13,413 bases of DNA from Halocafeteria seosinensis (Eukaryota > Sar > Bigyra > Bicosoecida). The translations under genes and the position numbers were made by a program. The notes beneath the pieces were generated by a model. The model ran no database searches. It was not told the DNA's origin and saw nothing but the letters and a program-made list of their open reading frames with translations. The stretch spans positions 1-13,413 of the forward strand of contig LVLI01000911.1 of the NCBI GenBank assembly GCA_001687465.1, read 5' to 3'. This document shows positions 1 through 8,934 of this stretch, one piece after another (position 1 is the first letter of the stretch; every line of letters begins with the position of its first letter).

Positions 1-91
1 CCTGGAATGCTAGCCCTGCGTATCTATAGTTTGGTTATTTGAGTTATTAGGAGCAGAAGCAGTGTCTTAATTGTGCCCTGCAATTGTCAAC
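1..91. repeat. possible dispersed-repeat or LTR remnant at left edge
   Basis: Bases 21-48 (starting tatctatagtttgg) recur as an exact 28-bp reverse complement at 9246-9273. The segment then runs to attgtcaaca at 82-91, which resembles the CA-terminated 3' end of many LTRs (the partner start would be tgttgac). No partner LTR, primer-binding site or polyprotein is visible, so the LTR reading is a guess. The shared 28-mer is directly visible. Confidence 0.25.
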
Positions 92-487
92 AGTCTGTGG
101 TGTGTCTTAAAAGTCAAGTGCTTTGGCTGCATCTACCGTACAGTGTAGTCGTCTTAAATTATTATCCCGTCGCATGCCGGTAGAGTATACGTATGAGTTT
201 GGCAGGTACTGCTATACAACAGCATAGCACGAACACACAGTAGTGTATCCATAACCTTGAATGGGCTACGAATATGAGCCCTAAGATTTTGTTCAATTCT
301 TCATCGAGAATCCAAGGATTCCACACTTCCGCCCTCAAGATGGTGGATGTACAAGTTCATCATTCCAGTGTGTGTACAGAATCTACTTCCAACCTTTGAG
401 TGAAGGCCCTCAAGCGTAGTGGCGTTCACCAGTTAGATTTGCATAAAACGGCTTTTTTTACCGCAAAGGCCTAAGAAAAGTTTCTTA
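92..487. other. no recognisable gene
   Basis: I see no convincing coding frame, RNA gene or large repeat here. The stretch contains one TACTGTAC-related word (ccgtacagtgtag near 137) and a T-run near 454. It lies upstream of the 488-732 repeat. Confidence 0.5.
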
Positions 488-732
488 GAAAACGCAGTCG
501 GGACTCTGCTGAACAAGTCGGGCTTCCGGTGACCCGAGCCGCTGCGGATGTTTTCCGCTCGTGCGCTACAGCGCTTTCTACATTGTATACAGAAGTGGTG
601 TAGAGTACAGTATTGAGGAAGAAATCAGAGACCGTAACAGGTACTCGTTACTTAAACAGGAGTTTTCTCCCGAAGCCATACCAAGGTGTCGGACAGCTAC
701 TACTCTACTGCTAGAGGCAGAAAGAACAAGGG
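488..732. repeat. direct repeat, left copy (partner 13186-13413)
   Basis: The copy begins gaaaacgcagtcggg and ends agaacaaggg. It matches the right edge of the window in the same orientation. About 120 bp in the middle (the region of gaggaagaaatcagagacc) are identical apart from two adjacent substitutions near 696. The outer parts differ by small indels: an extra ctcgggtcaccgg-type stretch near 530 and an 8-nt length difference near 595-615. The partner is cut by the window end, so the true repeat may be longer. It lies immediately upstream of the GLUG-repeat gene, which raises the possibility that a related gene follows the second copy. Confidence 0.9.
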
Positions 733-755
733 CAAGCAAGGAAAGTAGCACGTGA
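561..755 (+). pseudogene. short frame in left repeat, probably truncated copy of the right-edge gene
   Basis: This 64-codon frame opens with GTG (no ATG) and ends at TGA 753-755. From residue 18 (IEEEIRDRNRYSLLKQ) to residue 58 it reads the same protein as the open frame at the right edge, with one difference (TATT against TAAT). Upstream of that point the two copies diverge by indels that break the frame here, so this copy has lost the N-terminal part that stays open at 13206-13413. The protein is charged, probably helical and soluble, and I do not recognise it. The reverse strand (578-760) is also open: it starts MNHVLLSLLALVLSA and resembles a signal peptide, so the coding strand is not settled. 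The frame stops 40 bp before the GLUG reading frame starts. Confidence 0.35.
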
Positions 756-760
756 TTCAT
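578..760 (-). CDS. alternative minus-strand short ORF with signal-peptide-like start
   Basis: This is a 60-codon ORF beginning with ATG at 760. Residues 1-15 are hydrophobic (MNHVLLSLLALVLSA) and are followed by SSSRVVA, which would be a plausible signal-peptide cleavage region. The stretch from LVLSASSSR to NEYLLRSLISSS is preserved at the right edge (minus strand, 13151-13413), where the frame runs about 30 codons further. It would be transcribed away from the GLUG gene, with only 34 bp between the two ATGs, which is tight for two promoters. It competes with the plus-strand frame over the same bases. I rank it second because the plus-strand frame is longer at the right edge. No family is recognised. 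Confidence 0.25.
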   Translation of the reverse strand: MNHVLLSLLALVLSASSSRVVAVRHLGMASGENSCLSNEYLLRSLISSSILYSTPLLYTM

Positions 761-794
761 CGCCTTTTTCTCAGGCTAATACTGTACTGTAACC

Positions 795-3540
795 ATGACA
801 CGACCCACACAGCGTATATCATCTTTGTTCACCTTGCAATGGACACTGACGTTGATTGGGGTTGCTTTCGTTGCTGTCCATCCTCGCTTGATATCCGACA
901 AGGAGCCAAAGCAAGCGGACGGTCCCAAACCCAGTGAGTCATGCGTGTCGGTAGGATTCTCTTCTCATTGTGATACTTTCCTGGTGTATGCAGCTCGTCA
1001 GAGGTTGCGTCGCTTTGCCTCCTCTGCTCGTATCGTGCCGTCATCTTATTCGGTTCGTAGCAACCTTGCCCCTTGTCTTCCGATGCCGGTTCAGTTTGGC
1101 GCGTGGTCACGAGGAGAAAGAACACACAAGATGTTATCGTATGACTACTACATACTTGGAAATACGGGAAGAAGGTTGCAGTGTCTAAGTATAACTCTCC
1201 CCGAAGATCCAGTTGTAATGAAAAATGTTCCAGCGATTAACGTGGTGCGGAAGAGTACTAGTGAGATCAAGTTCGTGGGTCATTCCGATGGGTTGCTAAC
1301 ATCTGAGACGTACGCACATGTCCAAGTCAGAAATGACTTTTATCCAAGAGTTCATTACCCAACGACCGACTATGTTCATCGGTGGAAGAAGCTAGTTAAG
1401 AGCGGACGAGAAAGTGCTGCTTTTACGATTGCCAGCTCTATAGCGAGGAGGGATATGAATTTACCCCGTAGAGTCCGAGAGATAGTTCGCTTTTGTGATC
1501 ACATGCCACACCTTGGATTCCACGCCTTGACTGTCCCAAAGGAGGCATCACTGCTCGTTGTATTGAGCCTTCTGATCGCATCCGTCCAGGTTTTGCAAGC
1601 ATTGAGTTGGAAGTTTAGAGCTCCGGGAGATGAAGAATTTTCGGCAACTCCCAGCAACACTTTGGTAAAGGCTTCTCCCTCGCGATATAAAATTCCAACC
1701 AAGACACTGACGTGGCTATCCGCTTATAGGGGAATGAAACTCCTAGCGCATGGAAAGGGGTCTCTGGCGTACGGACTACAAAATACGAGTGCTAATATTT
1801 CGTCACTCACGACGGTTATGTTGGTGACATTGTTTTTCGGTTGCATTCTTATGAATGAGGTAGTAGCAGCAACAGATTTACGACCTGCGATTCTCAATGG
1901 AACTGAATCCTGCTTTCATTATAATGCAGCTCAAAATCAGTTTGAAATGAATTGTAGTGTGTTGGCTTGGGGTGATCATGGCTATACGAATCAAGACTAC
2001 ATCTCGTTGGATGCGAATGAGATCTTCGATGGTGGTTGGCAGCATGGGAACTTCATAGATCTGAACGGAATTACAGGTTTCCAAGGATTGTTTACTGTAA
2101 TGGGTAGTGTTGGATCATTTGATCAAGCTCCCTTGATTCGGAATCTTGATGTTAGGAATGGGTCAACTGCATCTAATGGTGGATTTATTGTCCAACAAGA
2201 GCAAAAATTCTTTATCATAGATTCATGTCGTTCATCAGGAGATATTGTTGGTAACTCAGGTGGTGGTATATGTGGTTGGCGAAGTGGTCATAATCATGGT
2301 CATAATCATGGTCAAATCAAGATATCGAATTCGTATTCGACAGGGAGGATAGTGGGCAGGTGGGATTGCAGGACTTCAAGTAGGATACAATCATGGGATT
2401 GTCAATATCACGGATTGTTATTCCACGGGGACTATTGAAGGACAATCTGCAGGTGGTATTTGTGGAAATGGTGCTGGTTGGACGAATGGTCAAGTGTATA
2501 TAACTCGTTCCTATTCCACAGGAGATATCATTCGTCAATACAGTGGTGGTATAGTGGGTAGTAATGCTGGTTGGAACAATGGATTCGTGTATATCAAGGA
2601 ATGTTATAGTATGGGACAAATATCTGCAGATGATAGTGGAGGAATTAGCGGAGCGGATACAGCAGATAATGGAGGTGAAGTACATATCATAGATTGTTAT
2701 ACACGAGGAGATATTAGTGGCACAGAAGCAGGAGGTATTACAGGATGGAGGACAGGAGGGCAATCAGGCCAAGCCACAGGAGATGTATACATCACAAATA
2801 CATATGCATCAGGTACAGTCACGGGTACGAATGCTGGTGGGATTATAGGACAAATAGAGAATGGTGCAAGTGGTACTATTCACGTGAAATTTTCAGTATA
2901 CGATGGAAATGGAGGAGCAGCGTCGATCGTAGGAGTGGATGATGGAACTAATCTCGTCGAGACAGTCAATTCAGATGATTTAAGCGATATACAGGGACAA
3001 CTGTATCAACTGGGAGGGTGGTCTGAGGACGTATGGGCTTTAAATAGAGGACAAAGTGACGACGACGAAGAGGATCTGCTGCCAATTCTACGCTTTCAAT
3101 TGGTACCACCGTCATCTCCTACTCCTTCACCGATGTCAACGCCATCAGCGACAACGACAATATCGGAGACTCCTTCAAGCAGCTTTACTCCCTCTGCGAC
3201 TGCCACTCCATCGTCATCGTCCTCGCACAGCCAAACGAGGACTCCAACTGGAACGGTAAGCCCCACGCCAACTTTGACACCTACCCATAGCTCTAGTTTC
3301 ACGTCGACGACCACGAGATCGGAGAGTCCGCCAAGTACTGCAAGTGCTACACCAACTTGGACATCTACTAGCTCGGCTTCATTTTCTACCACTAGTTCTC
3401 CGACTATGACAGGAACACGAAGCTCCATGCCGACACCTTCTGAAACAAGTAGTGCTTCGGTTGCGAGTAAACCAAACGAACATACTGACAAGGTCATTGT
3501 ACTGCCTGCTCAAAGACCCAAGCGCACGGTCAAAAGCTAA
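795..3540 (+). CDS. GLUG-repeat secreted/surface protein with Ser/Thr/Pro-rich tail, frameshifted
   Basis: This is the clear gene of the window, about 914 codons if the two frames are read together. Frame one runs from ATG 795 to a stop at 2438; frame two carries the coding from about 2356 to TAA 3540. N-terminal residues 1-310 match nothing I know but stay open, with hydrophobic stretches at 11-29 and 251-270. Residues 338-354 (VMLVTLFFGCILM) followed by NEVVAATD look like a signal peptide, so translation may really begin at Met314 (1734) or from an upstream exon. Residues 360-480 form a capping region (YISLDANEIFDGG, GFQGLF). Seven GLUG-type repeats follow (GGIxG, then xCYSTGxI), mostly 31 residues long, then a Ser/Thr/Pro-rich tail at about 3106-3465 and a basic end (RPKRTVKS) with no membrane anchor. 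In related proteins GLUG repeats occur in surface and adhesion proteins; a cell-wall or matrix role is inferred. The frame breaks at 2352-2358. Confidence 0.8.
2262..2915 (+). repeat. GLUG-type repeat array, seven units of about 93 nt
   Basis: The Gly-Gly-Ile/Val start of each unit falls at 2262, 2359, 2452, 2545, 2638, 2731 and 2836. Units two to five are exactly 93 nt (31 residues). Unit six is 105 nt, with four extra residues. Unit one is 97 nt: it has four extra residues from a 12-bp tandem duplication (2286-2309, encoding HNHG twice), so 105 nt are expected and 8 nt are missing. Each unit reads GGIxGxxxGxxxG, then xIxxCYSTGxI, the alternating pattern expected of stacked beta-strand coils. 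Confidence 0.85.
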
Positions 3541-3923
3541 AGCATGTTTGGCAAAGTATTTCAAGGAATGAATCAAGAGAAATGTGGAGGTGTAGCCCAA
3601 TACAGTTAAGGAGTGATATTTTTTGCAGTAGCGGGACACGAAATTTAACAATCTTACCTAAATTAAGTATGTACCCGACAGCAGTTCTGACTCTTATTTA
3701 ATGCAATATGATACAAGTTCATCCAGACTGAGCCTGAAGCACATGAAGCTCGGCTTTGTTAGACTCAGTAGTTGCATACTGTAGCGTCCAATCCTCGCTT
3801 TGTCCACGGCTTATTTTTGGACTGATGCAAATAATTCTGTGAATTAAAAAAGCCACGGGAGAAACGTCAATTGTACAGATGTAGCCTCATCCTCGAGTAA
3901 CACCAACAGTAGGTCTAGCTCGC
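3541..3923. other. 3' flank of the GLUG gene, no gene seen
   Basis: This is AT-richer than the gene. The coding frame could continue for 22 codons past the TAA to another TAA at 3607-3609, which is not more than chance would give. No obvious polyadenylation element or hairpin stands out. Short A/T runs occur at 3622 and 3845. Confidence 0.4.
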
Positions 3924-4256
3924 TTATAACTTTCCCGGAATGGATGGACTATGATGCGGCGCCGGCGACTTACTAGCAGTAACAATGGCGAAATTTGTAG
4001 CAGCAATGATGAAAGTTTTCCTTCCTGCTAGCCTAGCACTTCCCGACAGGACTATGATTCTGACAGTTCGCCGAGCGGCACTGCTTACATCTCTAGTTGC
4101 TAGCATGGAAATGGTGGTCGTCAGCAAGTGCTCACAAGCCATCATCGGAAAAATCGACGACCTCCCGCAGTACACATTCATTGCTCCTGAGAAATAGCAT
4201 AGTGGGGTGATGCAATTAAAGTGGTTTCTTTGCCCATGATACTTATCAAGTAGCAC
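3924..4256 (-). pseudogene. minus-strand ORF in duplicated segment, probably a decayed gene
   Basis: This is a 110-codon open frame from ATG 4256 to TAG 3924. The stretch VRIIVLSGSARLAG (about 4015-4070) has echoes in two other places on the minus strand: PVRVISISGAVVLG near 6650-6690, which is followed by a stop, and LPVLIISGRARRA near 8150-8190. All three lie inside DNA repeats in the same orientation, so they look like copies of one ancestral gene. A neighbouring minus-strand frame reads LREVVDFSDDGL and then, after a stop, ALADD, which recalls leucine-rich-repeat proteins; that is only a suggestion. Frameshifts and stops relative to the other copies argue for decay. No product can be named. 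Confidence 0.3.
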
Positions 4257-4320
4257 CCATAAGCATCATTCCATCAATTCCCATCCTCGCGTGCCAATAA
4301 TTCTACCCTCAAGACCCATA
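4022..4320. repeat. diverged direct repeat, copy 1 (partner 6642-6910)
   Basis: Collinear matches with the partner include cctagcact (4032 and 6652), gttgctag/tttgctag followed by gaaatg, aagtgctc, cattcattg, caagtagcac (4247 and 6848) and cgtgcc followed by aattc/agttc. Indels are frequent. A short third match (tagcccttcccga) lies near 8159. Confidence 0.6.
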
Positions 4321-5177
4321 GTTTCCGGCTATCACGAGCAGCTCGCTTGTGAATGCGAGCTTTTGCTTTTGGAGAGGGAGAAGCAGATCGTCAAGAGGAA
4401 TAGCTCCACTGAATACACATAATAAGTGGTTTGGTGGAGAGAGAAGTTCCTCGCCCACATGTACGGCTCTCACTGCTTTCAGGCGTGCCTCTTCTCATCA
4501 ATTGCAGCTTTTGTTGCCTCCAATGCTCCTGGATAAGGGAGCATCATATCTCTTTGTTTCGTTGTCCTGTTTGGCTAGCGCCCTATTCCGGTTCTTGGCA
4601 TGCGCGTACACTCTCCGATGAGCACGGCGGAGGATTGTTTCAGTTCTCCGTGGACTCAAATACTTCAGTCCAAATAAGCATGGTATGCAACTGATGCGCG
4701 AGGTAAAATTCGCTTTATGCCATCATCTTTGCAATAGCTGATCTGCCGAATCATCAGTGAACTCCTTCATGCGCCTGATCTTTATTCTTGCGTATCTTCT
4801 TTTCCTCTTTAGTAGACTCTCTTAAGCACCAGTACCTGCCAATCATGTAGTATCACTCCATGCGTTGGACTACTTCCCAGGCTTACATTGGTAGACGTTG
4901 CCCTTTCGCAGCTAGTACGATTGCTTCTGATGCATTTTCGAAACATCAGGTTGCGGATTAATGCTCTGGCTTGTCCCAGGGATTTCTTCGCCCTCAACCG
5001 GCAAGCAAGCTTCCAAAGGATTAGTAGAGTCTTGGCATCATTGATGGAAACCAAAGTAGTACTGCCGAACCAGTAAGGCCTTTATTGTGCAGCTGTACAT
5101 CTATTGGCCTGCTATAATACGAGACGCACAGCCGACTGGCGGCAACGTCGGTGTCAAGACGCTCAAGTGCGTATGCA
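4321..5177. other. no confident gene
   Basis: Open frames of 60-90 codons occur on both strands (for example plus 4349-4621 and minus 4809-5054). None shows a recognisable domain, a convincing start context, or support from a repeated copy. I leave them uncalled. Confidence 0.4.
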
Positions 5178-5301
5178 AGCATGCCGCTGCCTAGTTTCGC
5201 TTCCATAACCTCGTCTCGAGTTGAAAACGTTGGGGCTCTTCCCGGGCTCTATCAAGGAACCGCTGCCGTCTGCTTCTTTCACGTCTCGAAAAAGAAGAAA
5301 A
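5178..5301. repeat. direct repeat, copy 1 (partner 7478-7587)
   Basis: The shared core begins agcatgccgctgc, continues with tcgtctcgagttga, a ggggctcttccc/ggggctttccc block and ccgcttctttc, and ends at acgtctcgaaaa. This copy has 14 extra bases near 5206-5219. On the minus strand both copies are open and read similar proteins (FSSFSRRERS here, FYSFLRRERS in the partner), which hints that the parent was a minus-strand gene. Confidence 0.7.
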
Positions 5302-6641
5302 GTGCACTGCCTTACACATCGGACACAGTGAATAAATATCATGACGCCTCAACTGGAGTACTACCGCCCTCACTCAAAAGACTGATACACCTCTCTCTCG
5401 TCACCGTTGTTCAACGTTCCCTCTATTGACAGGCAATAGACGTATCCTCTCTATAAGCAATGCAGAACTACACTGTGGAATATTATCTTTCGCGTGATAG
5501 TCGCCTGTCTCTTTTCCAAATTTCGTTCCTTGCGTACACTAACACCGTGAAGAACTAGAACAAGGCTTGAGATCCTAAACTTCCGTTTGATCCCTTGCCC
5601 TGGGAGGGGAGCCCCGTGGATGCCAGAACTAACTTCCATAACTGGGCCAGAGGGATCACTTGGATCAGTGGCAAACCCCAGCAAGTGATGCGAGAGGGTA
5701 TAAACTCTATTGCGATTCGATTCATCTTCTCATGTTAACGTAAGCGAACCACCCTCCCCGGCAAGTGTTTCATATACGTCCGTACATTCTCGACGAAGTG
5801 CCCTCTTTGTTTCTTCGATTCTCTCGTAGTTTCCTCAAGTAGTGTGTATGTCATCGTGATGGTCATGGAATTAAAAGTGGCTTCACTGTGTGGAACATAA
5901 ATTTACCTCAGATTGAGGCACTCGAACTTCGTCCACTTTTCACGTTCTTTCGCGATCCGTTGGCAATGCTGTTATGCTTCAATGCCGTGGATAAATAACG
6001 ACTGTGTAACTCTACTTGTCTATGGTTGTTTGTATTCGCTGTCGTTGCCTCAGATGAAATAAGTATTCATTGCTTACAGAAGCATGTCCTGCAGTCAGTG
6101 CACACGTTCACTTCAACAGATTAGATCTCCTGCCAGCTGCTGCCTTCCTCGCAGACAAAGAACCCCAAGTCATTCATATGAAAGCCAGTACTCCCATGAC
6201 ACTGTGGCAAGGTATCAACGGAAGGACTTCAAAATTATAGCAACTTGGTAGGTAGGTGCCCACTGCTCTAGCAACGTCATCCTTGGGGAACCCTACCAGT
6301 AGGTCTAGGTCGATTATCCCTTCCAGGAAGAACGCACGATGGCGGGTTGCGGAAACTTTATGTAGCAGTGTTACAGCACAGATTCTCGAGACCGTAACTC
6401 TCTTTGGACCGTCATTGTCAGAAAAGACCATACACCTGTTGCCACACTATAGTACTTGGGAGGTCTAAACTGGTATCCCAAACATGAAGTTGGCAGCTAC
6501 CATTTAACCTCATTGGACCCACACAAGATCGGTTATTTACCATTCCAAACGACACCAATAGCTTTGTCCTCTTGCGTAACATTTTGCGATTCAACTTCTG
6601 ACCTCCTCCGGAGTTGTTGCGTACAACGACAGTGAGAGCGT
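5302..6641. other. no confident gene
   Basis: Short frames of about 75-85 codons exist (minus 5451-5684, minus 6174-6431, plus 6256-6468) without recognisable domains. On the plus strand near 5890 a frame reads NINLPQIEALELRPLF, which has a leucine-rich-repeat feel, but it is closed by a stop about 60 bases upstream. The stretch is probably decayed sequence between repeat copies. Confidence 0.4.
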
Positions 6642-6910
6642 ATTTGCTAACCTAGCACTACCGCTCCCGAGATTGAGATAACTCGAACAGGTTGGCCAGC
6701 GGCGATGATTACCCGCTTTTAAGTTTCCGTTTGCTAGTAGCGAAATGCGGGGCAAATTATCACTAAGTGCTCTCCACTCGTTATTGTAAAAAGTCGAAGT
6801 ACTCTCGCGTTACTCATTCATTGGCGGGTTCTATACCAGAACAATACCAAGTAGCACACATGAGCATGGTTTCCGGCCCCACGTGCCGATAGTTCAACCG
6901 TCGAGATTCA
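6642..6910. repeat. diverged direct repeat, copy 2 (partner 4022-4320)
   Basis: This lies about 2.6 kb downstream of its partner in the same orientation. It matches through cctagcact, gctagtagcgaaatg, aagtgctc, cattcattg, caagtagcac and cgtgcc. The minus-strand frame that is open in copy 1 is interrupted here by a stop after GAVVLG, so this copy is the more decayed. Confidence 0.6.
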
Positions 6911-7463
6911 TCGTTTCCATCTATTTCGTAGCCCTACTTGTCGACTTCGTCTTGATGTGCTTTGGGCAAAACCACATGTTGATTCTAGTAATAAAGATTA
7001 ATGTGTCACCTGTAAGCCATATCACCACTTTCTCGTGTTAGACAAGACTCTTATTGTGCGACTGTAGTGATGGCTGATGGCGGCGCCATACCAACTAAAT
7101 TGCTTATGCGTAGCTTGGAGTGCATCTCCAAATTGAGCATATCCGGGTGTCCAGCTACTGTACTGCCCTGGCAAGGAATTTCGGAGGGATCGAACCACAC
7201 TGCAGAATTTTTGGAAGGCACAATTTCATCGTTGTGCAAACATGTCGTAATACAGATTCTGTTCTCCGAGCGTGATTTCATCTGCTTGCCTAACCCTCAC
7301 GGAAGCAACGCAAAGTGGAAGGCTCCATTCGAACAGTACCGTAATAGTGGGGACTCCACTGGGGAGCCTTCGGTTTGAAAACGTCCCAATCCTCGGCCCC
7401 AGTAATGGGTTCATTGCACGGGTGTACACATGTGGCCACCTCCTTATAATGGGGACCCCATGG
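6911..7463. other. no confident gene, overlapping short frames
   Basis: A 103-codon plus frame (7067-7378, containing SLECISKLSISGCPA) overlaps two minus frames (7051-7281 and 7226-7429). All look mildly protein-like and none has a recognisable domain. I cannot choose between them. Confidence 0.3.
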
Positions 7464-7913
7464 TCAATTGCGCCGCGAGCATGCCGCTGCGTAGCTTCGT
7501 CTCGAGTTGAGAGCGTAGGGGCTTTCCCATACTCTATATAGGAGCCGCTCCTGTCCGCTTCTTTCGCGTCTCAAAAACGAATAAAAACTCTTCCAATGCG
7601 GGCCCAAAAGCTCGTCAAAACGGAATAGCCTTACCCGGTACGTGGCGTTTGCATCAGCAAGACCCAGGATCTCTGCTTTCGACACTGCCTGTTGTTGGCT
7701 TTTGCATTGTGGGATGTGACAGAGGAATATCGTTGCCGTGATGATGACGAGGTGGTCACTTGTCTGAGCGTATCTAGTAGAACAACTACGGGAAAATTCC
7801 GGAATTTCATCCAAGTTTGAGGTTTGAGACCCTAATCTAACCTGAAAAGTATGGTAGTGAAGGCTTTGGTGGCTCTGCCTCGCAGAGCCAAAGGCGGTCC
7901 CTCGAGTCCACAA
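7464..7913 (-). CDS. hypothetical protein, 149 codons, possibly a gene remnant
   Basis: This is the longest open frame outside the GLUG gene, from ATG 7913 to TAG 7464. No signal peptide or known domain is seen. Residues 79-90 (about SKAEILGLADAN) precede FRFDELLGPHWKSFYSF and then a basic stretch (RRERSGQERLLYR). The C-terminal third lies in the 7478-7587 repeat, and the partner copy at 5178-5301 is also open on the minus strand with a related sequence (FSSFSRRERSRRQRF), which gives modest support for coding on this strand. There is no clear promoter. The neighbouring minus-strand frames at 8031-8293 may belong to the same ancestral gene. Function unknown. Confidence 0.35.
   Translation of the reverse strand: MWTRGTAFGSARQSHQSLHYHTFQVRLGSQTSNLDEIPEFSRSCSTRYAQTSDHLVIITATIFLCHIPQCKSQQQAVSKAEILGLADANATYRVRLFRFDELLGPHWKSFYSFLRRERSGQERLLYRVWESPYALNSRRSYAAACSRRN
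7478..7587. repeat. direct repeat, copy 2 (partner 5178-5301)
   Basis: It shares agcatgccgctgc, tcgtctcgagttga, ggggctttccc, ccgcttctttc and gcgtctcaaaa with 5178-5301 and lacks that copy's 14-bp insertion. Same orientation, about 2.3 kb apart. Confidence 0.7.
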
Positions 7914-8030
7914 TCTTTTTTGCTCCGATCATACCACACACCATTGTCACACTCTGTCAGCTTCCATTCTATCTCTTAAGTTAAAAGCAAGATCGCATAC
8001 TAATCTCTTAAGTTCGTACGAATGGAGGAT

Positions 8031-8219
8031 CTACAATGCGGTAGACACAAGTTCGTTGCCGTGCAACGACGTTACAAACTTTGTCATCGTGCACATCAAT
8101 TCGCGAAACTGTCGCTCCAATTTGCCGAACACAGAAGATGAGGATTTATTTGCTCGTCTAGCCCTTCCCGAAATGATGAGAACTGGAAGATGTTGCTCTG
8201 GCGGTGCTGAATATCTTTG
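8031..8219 (-). pseudogene. minus-strand frame remnant related to 3924-4256
   Basis: A stop-to-stop frame of 62 codons reads LPVLIISGRARRANK and then FGKLERQFRELM and TKFVTSLHGNELVSTAL. The first part echoes VRIIVLSGSARLAG at 3924-4256. A second minus frame (8096-8293) overlaps it and reads LAWQMHLAKGDYNSTELK. A plus frame (8056-8379) is also open. Because three frames are open over the same bases, the call depends on the echo with the other copies. The text has a leucine-rich-repeat flavour; I name no family. Confidence 0.25.
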
Positions 8220-8309
8220 TTACGAAGCTTCAATTCGGTACTATTGTAGTCTCCCTTGGCTAAGTGCATTTGCCACGCAAGTAAGCATCGGTGTCATCTC
8301 TTGTCTAAT

Positions 8310-8763
8310 GCTTGCTTCGTACCGTGGTAAAGTTCGATTAGTGAGATCAAGTTCGAGCGGTGCCGTGTTTGCGAAATGACATCCTTACCCAACTTCGTTC
8401 TCTATCTCCGGGACCTTAATGAGTCCTACGGGAACAAATCCAAGTAACCTCATCAGCCTTTTGAGGCAACTCGCAATGGTGCTGTAGATTATTCACAATG
8501 TCCCATTGCCCGTTTCACCGTCAAGAACCACCGCCTTTCAAATCACACAGTCCGCGACATCTCGTATCTAATTATGAAGTCACGTAACACGGATTCTTGC
8601 ACTTTCGGCAGTGAGAGATGTCTTCTCAGGCGAAGATACAGATTTCGGCCCTTCGCTGTTCGAACACTTTATATAGACGCACTTTCTCAAATGGGTAGGT
8701 TCCCGGGAATCTATCAGCTCTAAAACCCAAATCATTTCGCCCTCTTTCGGCAGCCAAGATTGC
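8310..8763. repeat. tandem direct repeat, copy A (partner 8935-9491)
   Basis: The strong block is 8357-8603 against 8986-9237 (offset 629, then 634 after a 5-bp indel), including taatgagtcct, cgggaacaaatccaagtaac, cccgtttcaccgtcaagaac and catctcg followed by tatctaattatgaag. A second block, 8674-8763 against 9403-9491, includes gggtaggttcc, ggaatctatca and cggcagccaagattg. Only about 170-220 bp separate the copies. Copy A lacks an insertion present in copy B. Confidence 0.9.
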
Positions 8764-8819
8764 CTATGTAGAAGCGGAGGGAAAACAGCAATTGGGACTT
8801 CTATTCTGTACGGATCCAT
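8580..8819 (-). CDS. hypothetical minus-strand ORF, 79 codons, in repeat copy A
   Basis: This runs from ATG 8819 to TGA 8580. The stretch QSWLPKEGEMIWVLELIDS and the following EPTHLRKCVY stay open in copy B (QSWLPSKEKMIWVLHLIDS, EPTRFRLCVY; minus 9389-9508): 21 of 31 residues are identical and there is no indel. However, most differences change the residue, so purifying selection is not shown. Downstream in the same frame the sequence hits several stops before a second conserved stretch (LKRLMRLLGFVPVGLIK) that ends GTTGG followed by GTAAGG, which resembles a splice donor. It may be an exon or remnant of an intron-containing gene. No family is recognised. Confidence 0.3.
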   Translation of the reverse strand: MDPYRIEVPIAVFPPLLHRQSWLPKEGEMIWVLELIDSREPTHLRKCVYIKCSNSEGPKSVSSPEKTSLTAESARIRVT

Positions 8820-8934
8820 TTTTCTGGTTCGACATAGGGTTCATCCTTTGGAGTGTTTCACCTGCCATTGCGCGACCTGACTTTTTCCCAAATTCGGGAT
8901 ACTCTACGATACGAGCTCCCAAGCCATCTGTGGT

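Noticed and set aside
829-1125. 98-codon minus-strand ORF under the GLUG N-terminus
   Set aside because: It overlaps a much longer open plus frame and has no recognisable features.
1259-1275. 17-bp exact match with 8339-8355 (gtgagatcaagttcg core)
   Set aside because: It is unlikely by chance, but there is no flanking similarity, so I do not treat it as a repeat or gene-conversion tract.
2286-2309. 12-bp tandem repeat encoding HNHG twice, considered as a microsatellite or metal-binding motif
   Set aside because: It is a single in-frame duplication within one GLUG unit. Two His pairs do not establish metal binding.
2317-2763. 148-codon minus-strand ORF rich in Ser/Thr/Ile/Cys
   Set aside because: It is the antisense of the GLUG repeat array, and its own repeats mirror the 93-nt period of the plus-strand repeats.
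3096-3497. 133-codon minus-strand ORF rich in Val/Glu/Gly
   Set aside because: It is the antisense of the Ser/Thr/Pro-rich tail of the GLUG protein. Low-complexity coding of this kind commonly leaves the opposite strand open.
8056-8379. 107-codon plus-strand ORF
   Set aside because: Minus-strand frames over the same bases echo other copies of the repeat, and this plus frame has no counterpart in copy B, where the aligned frame is different.
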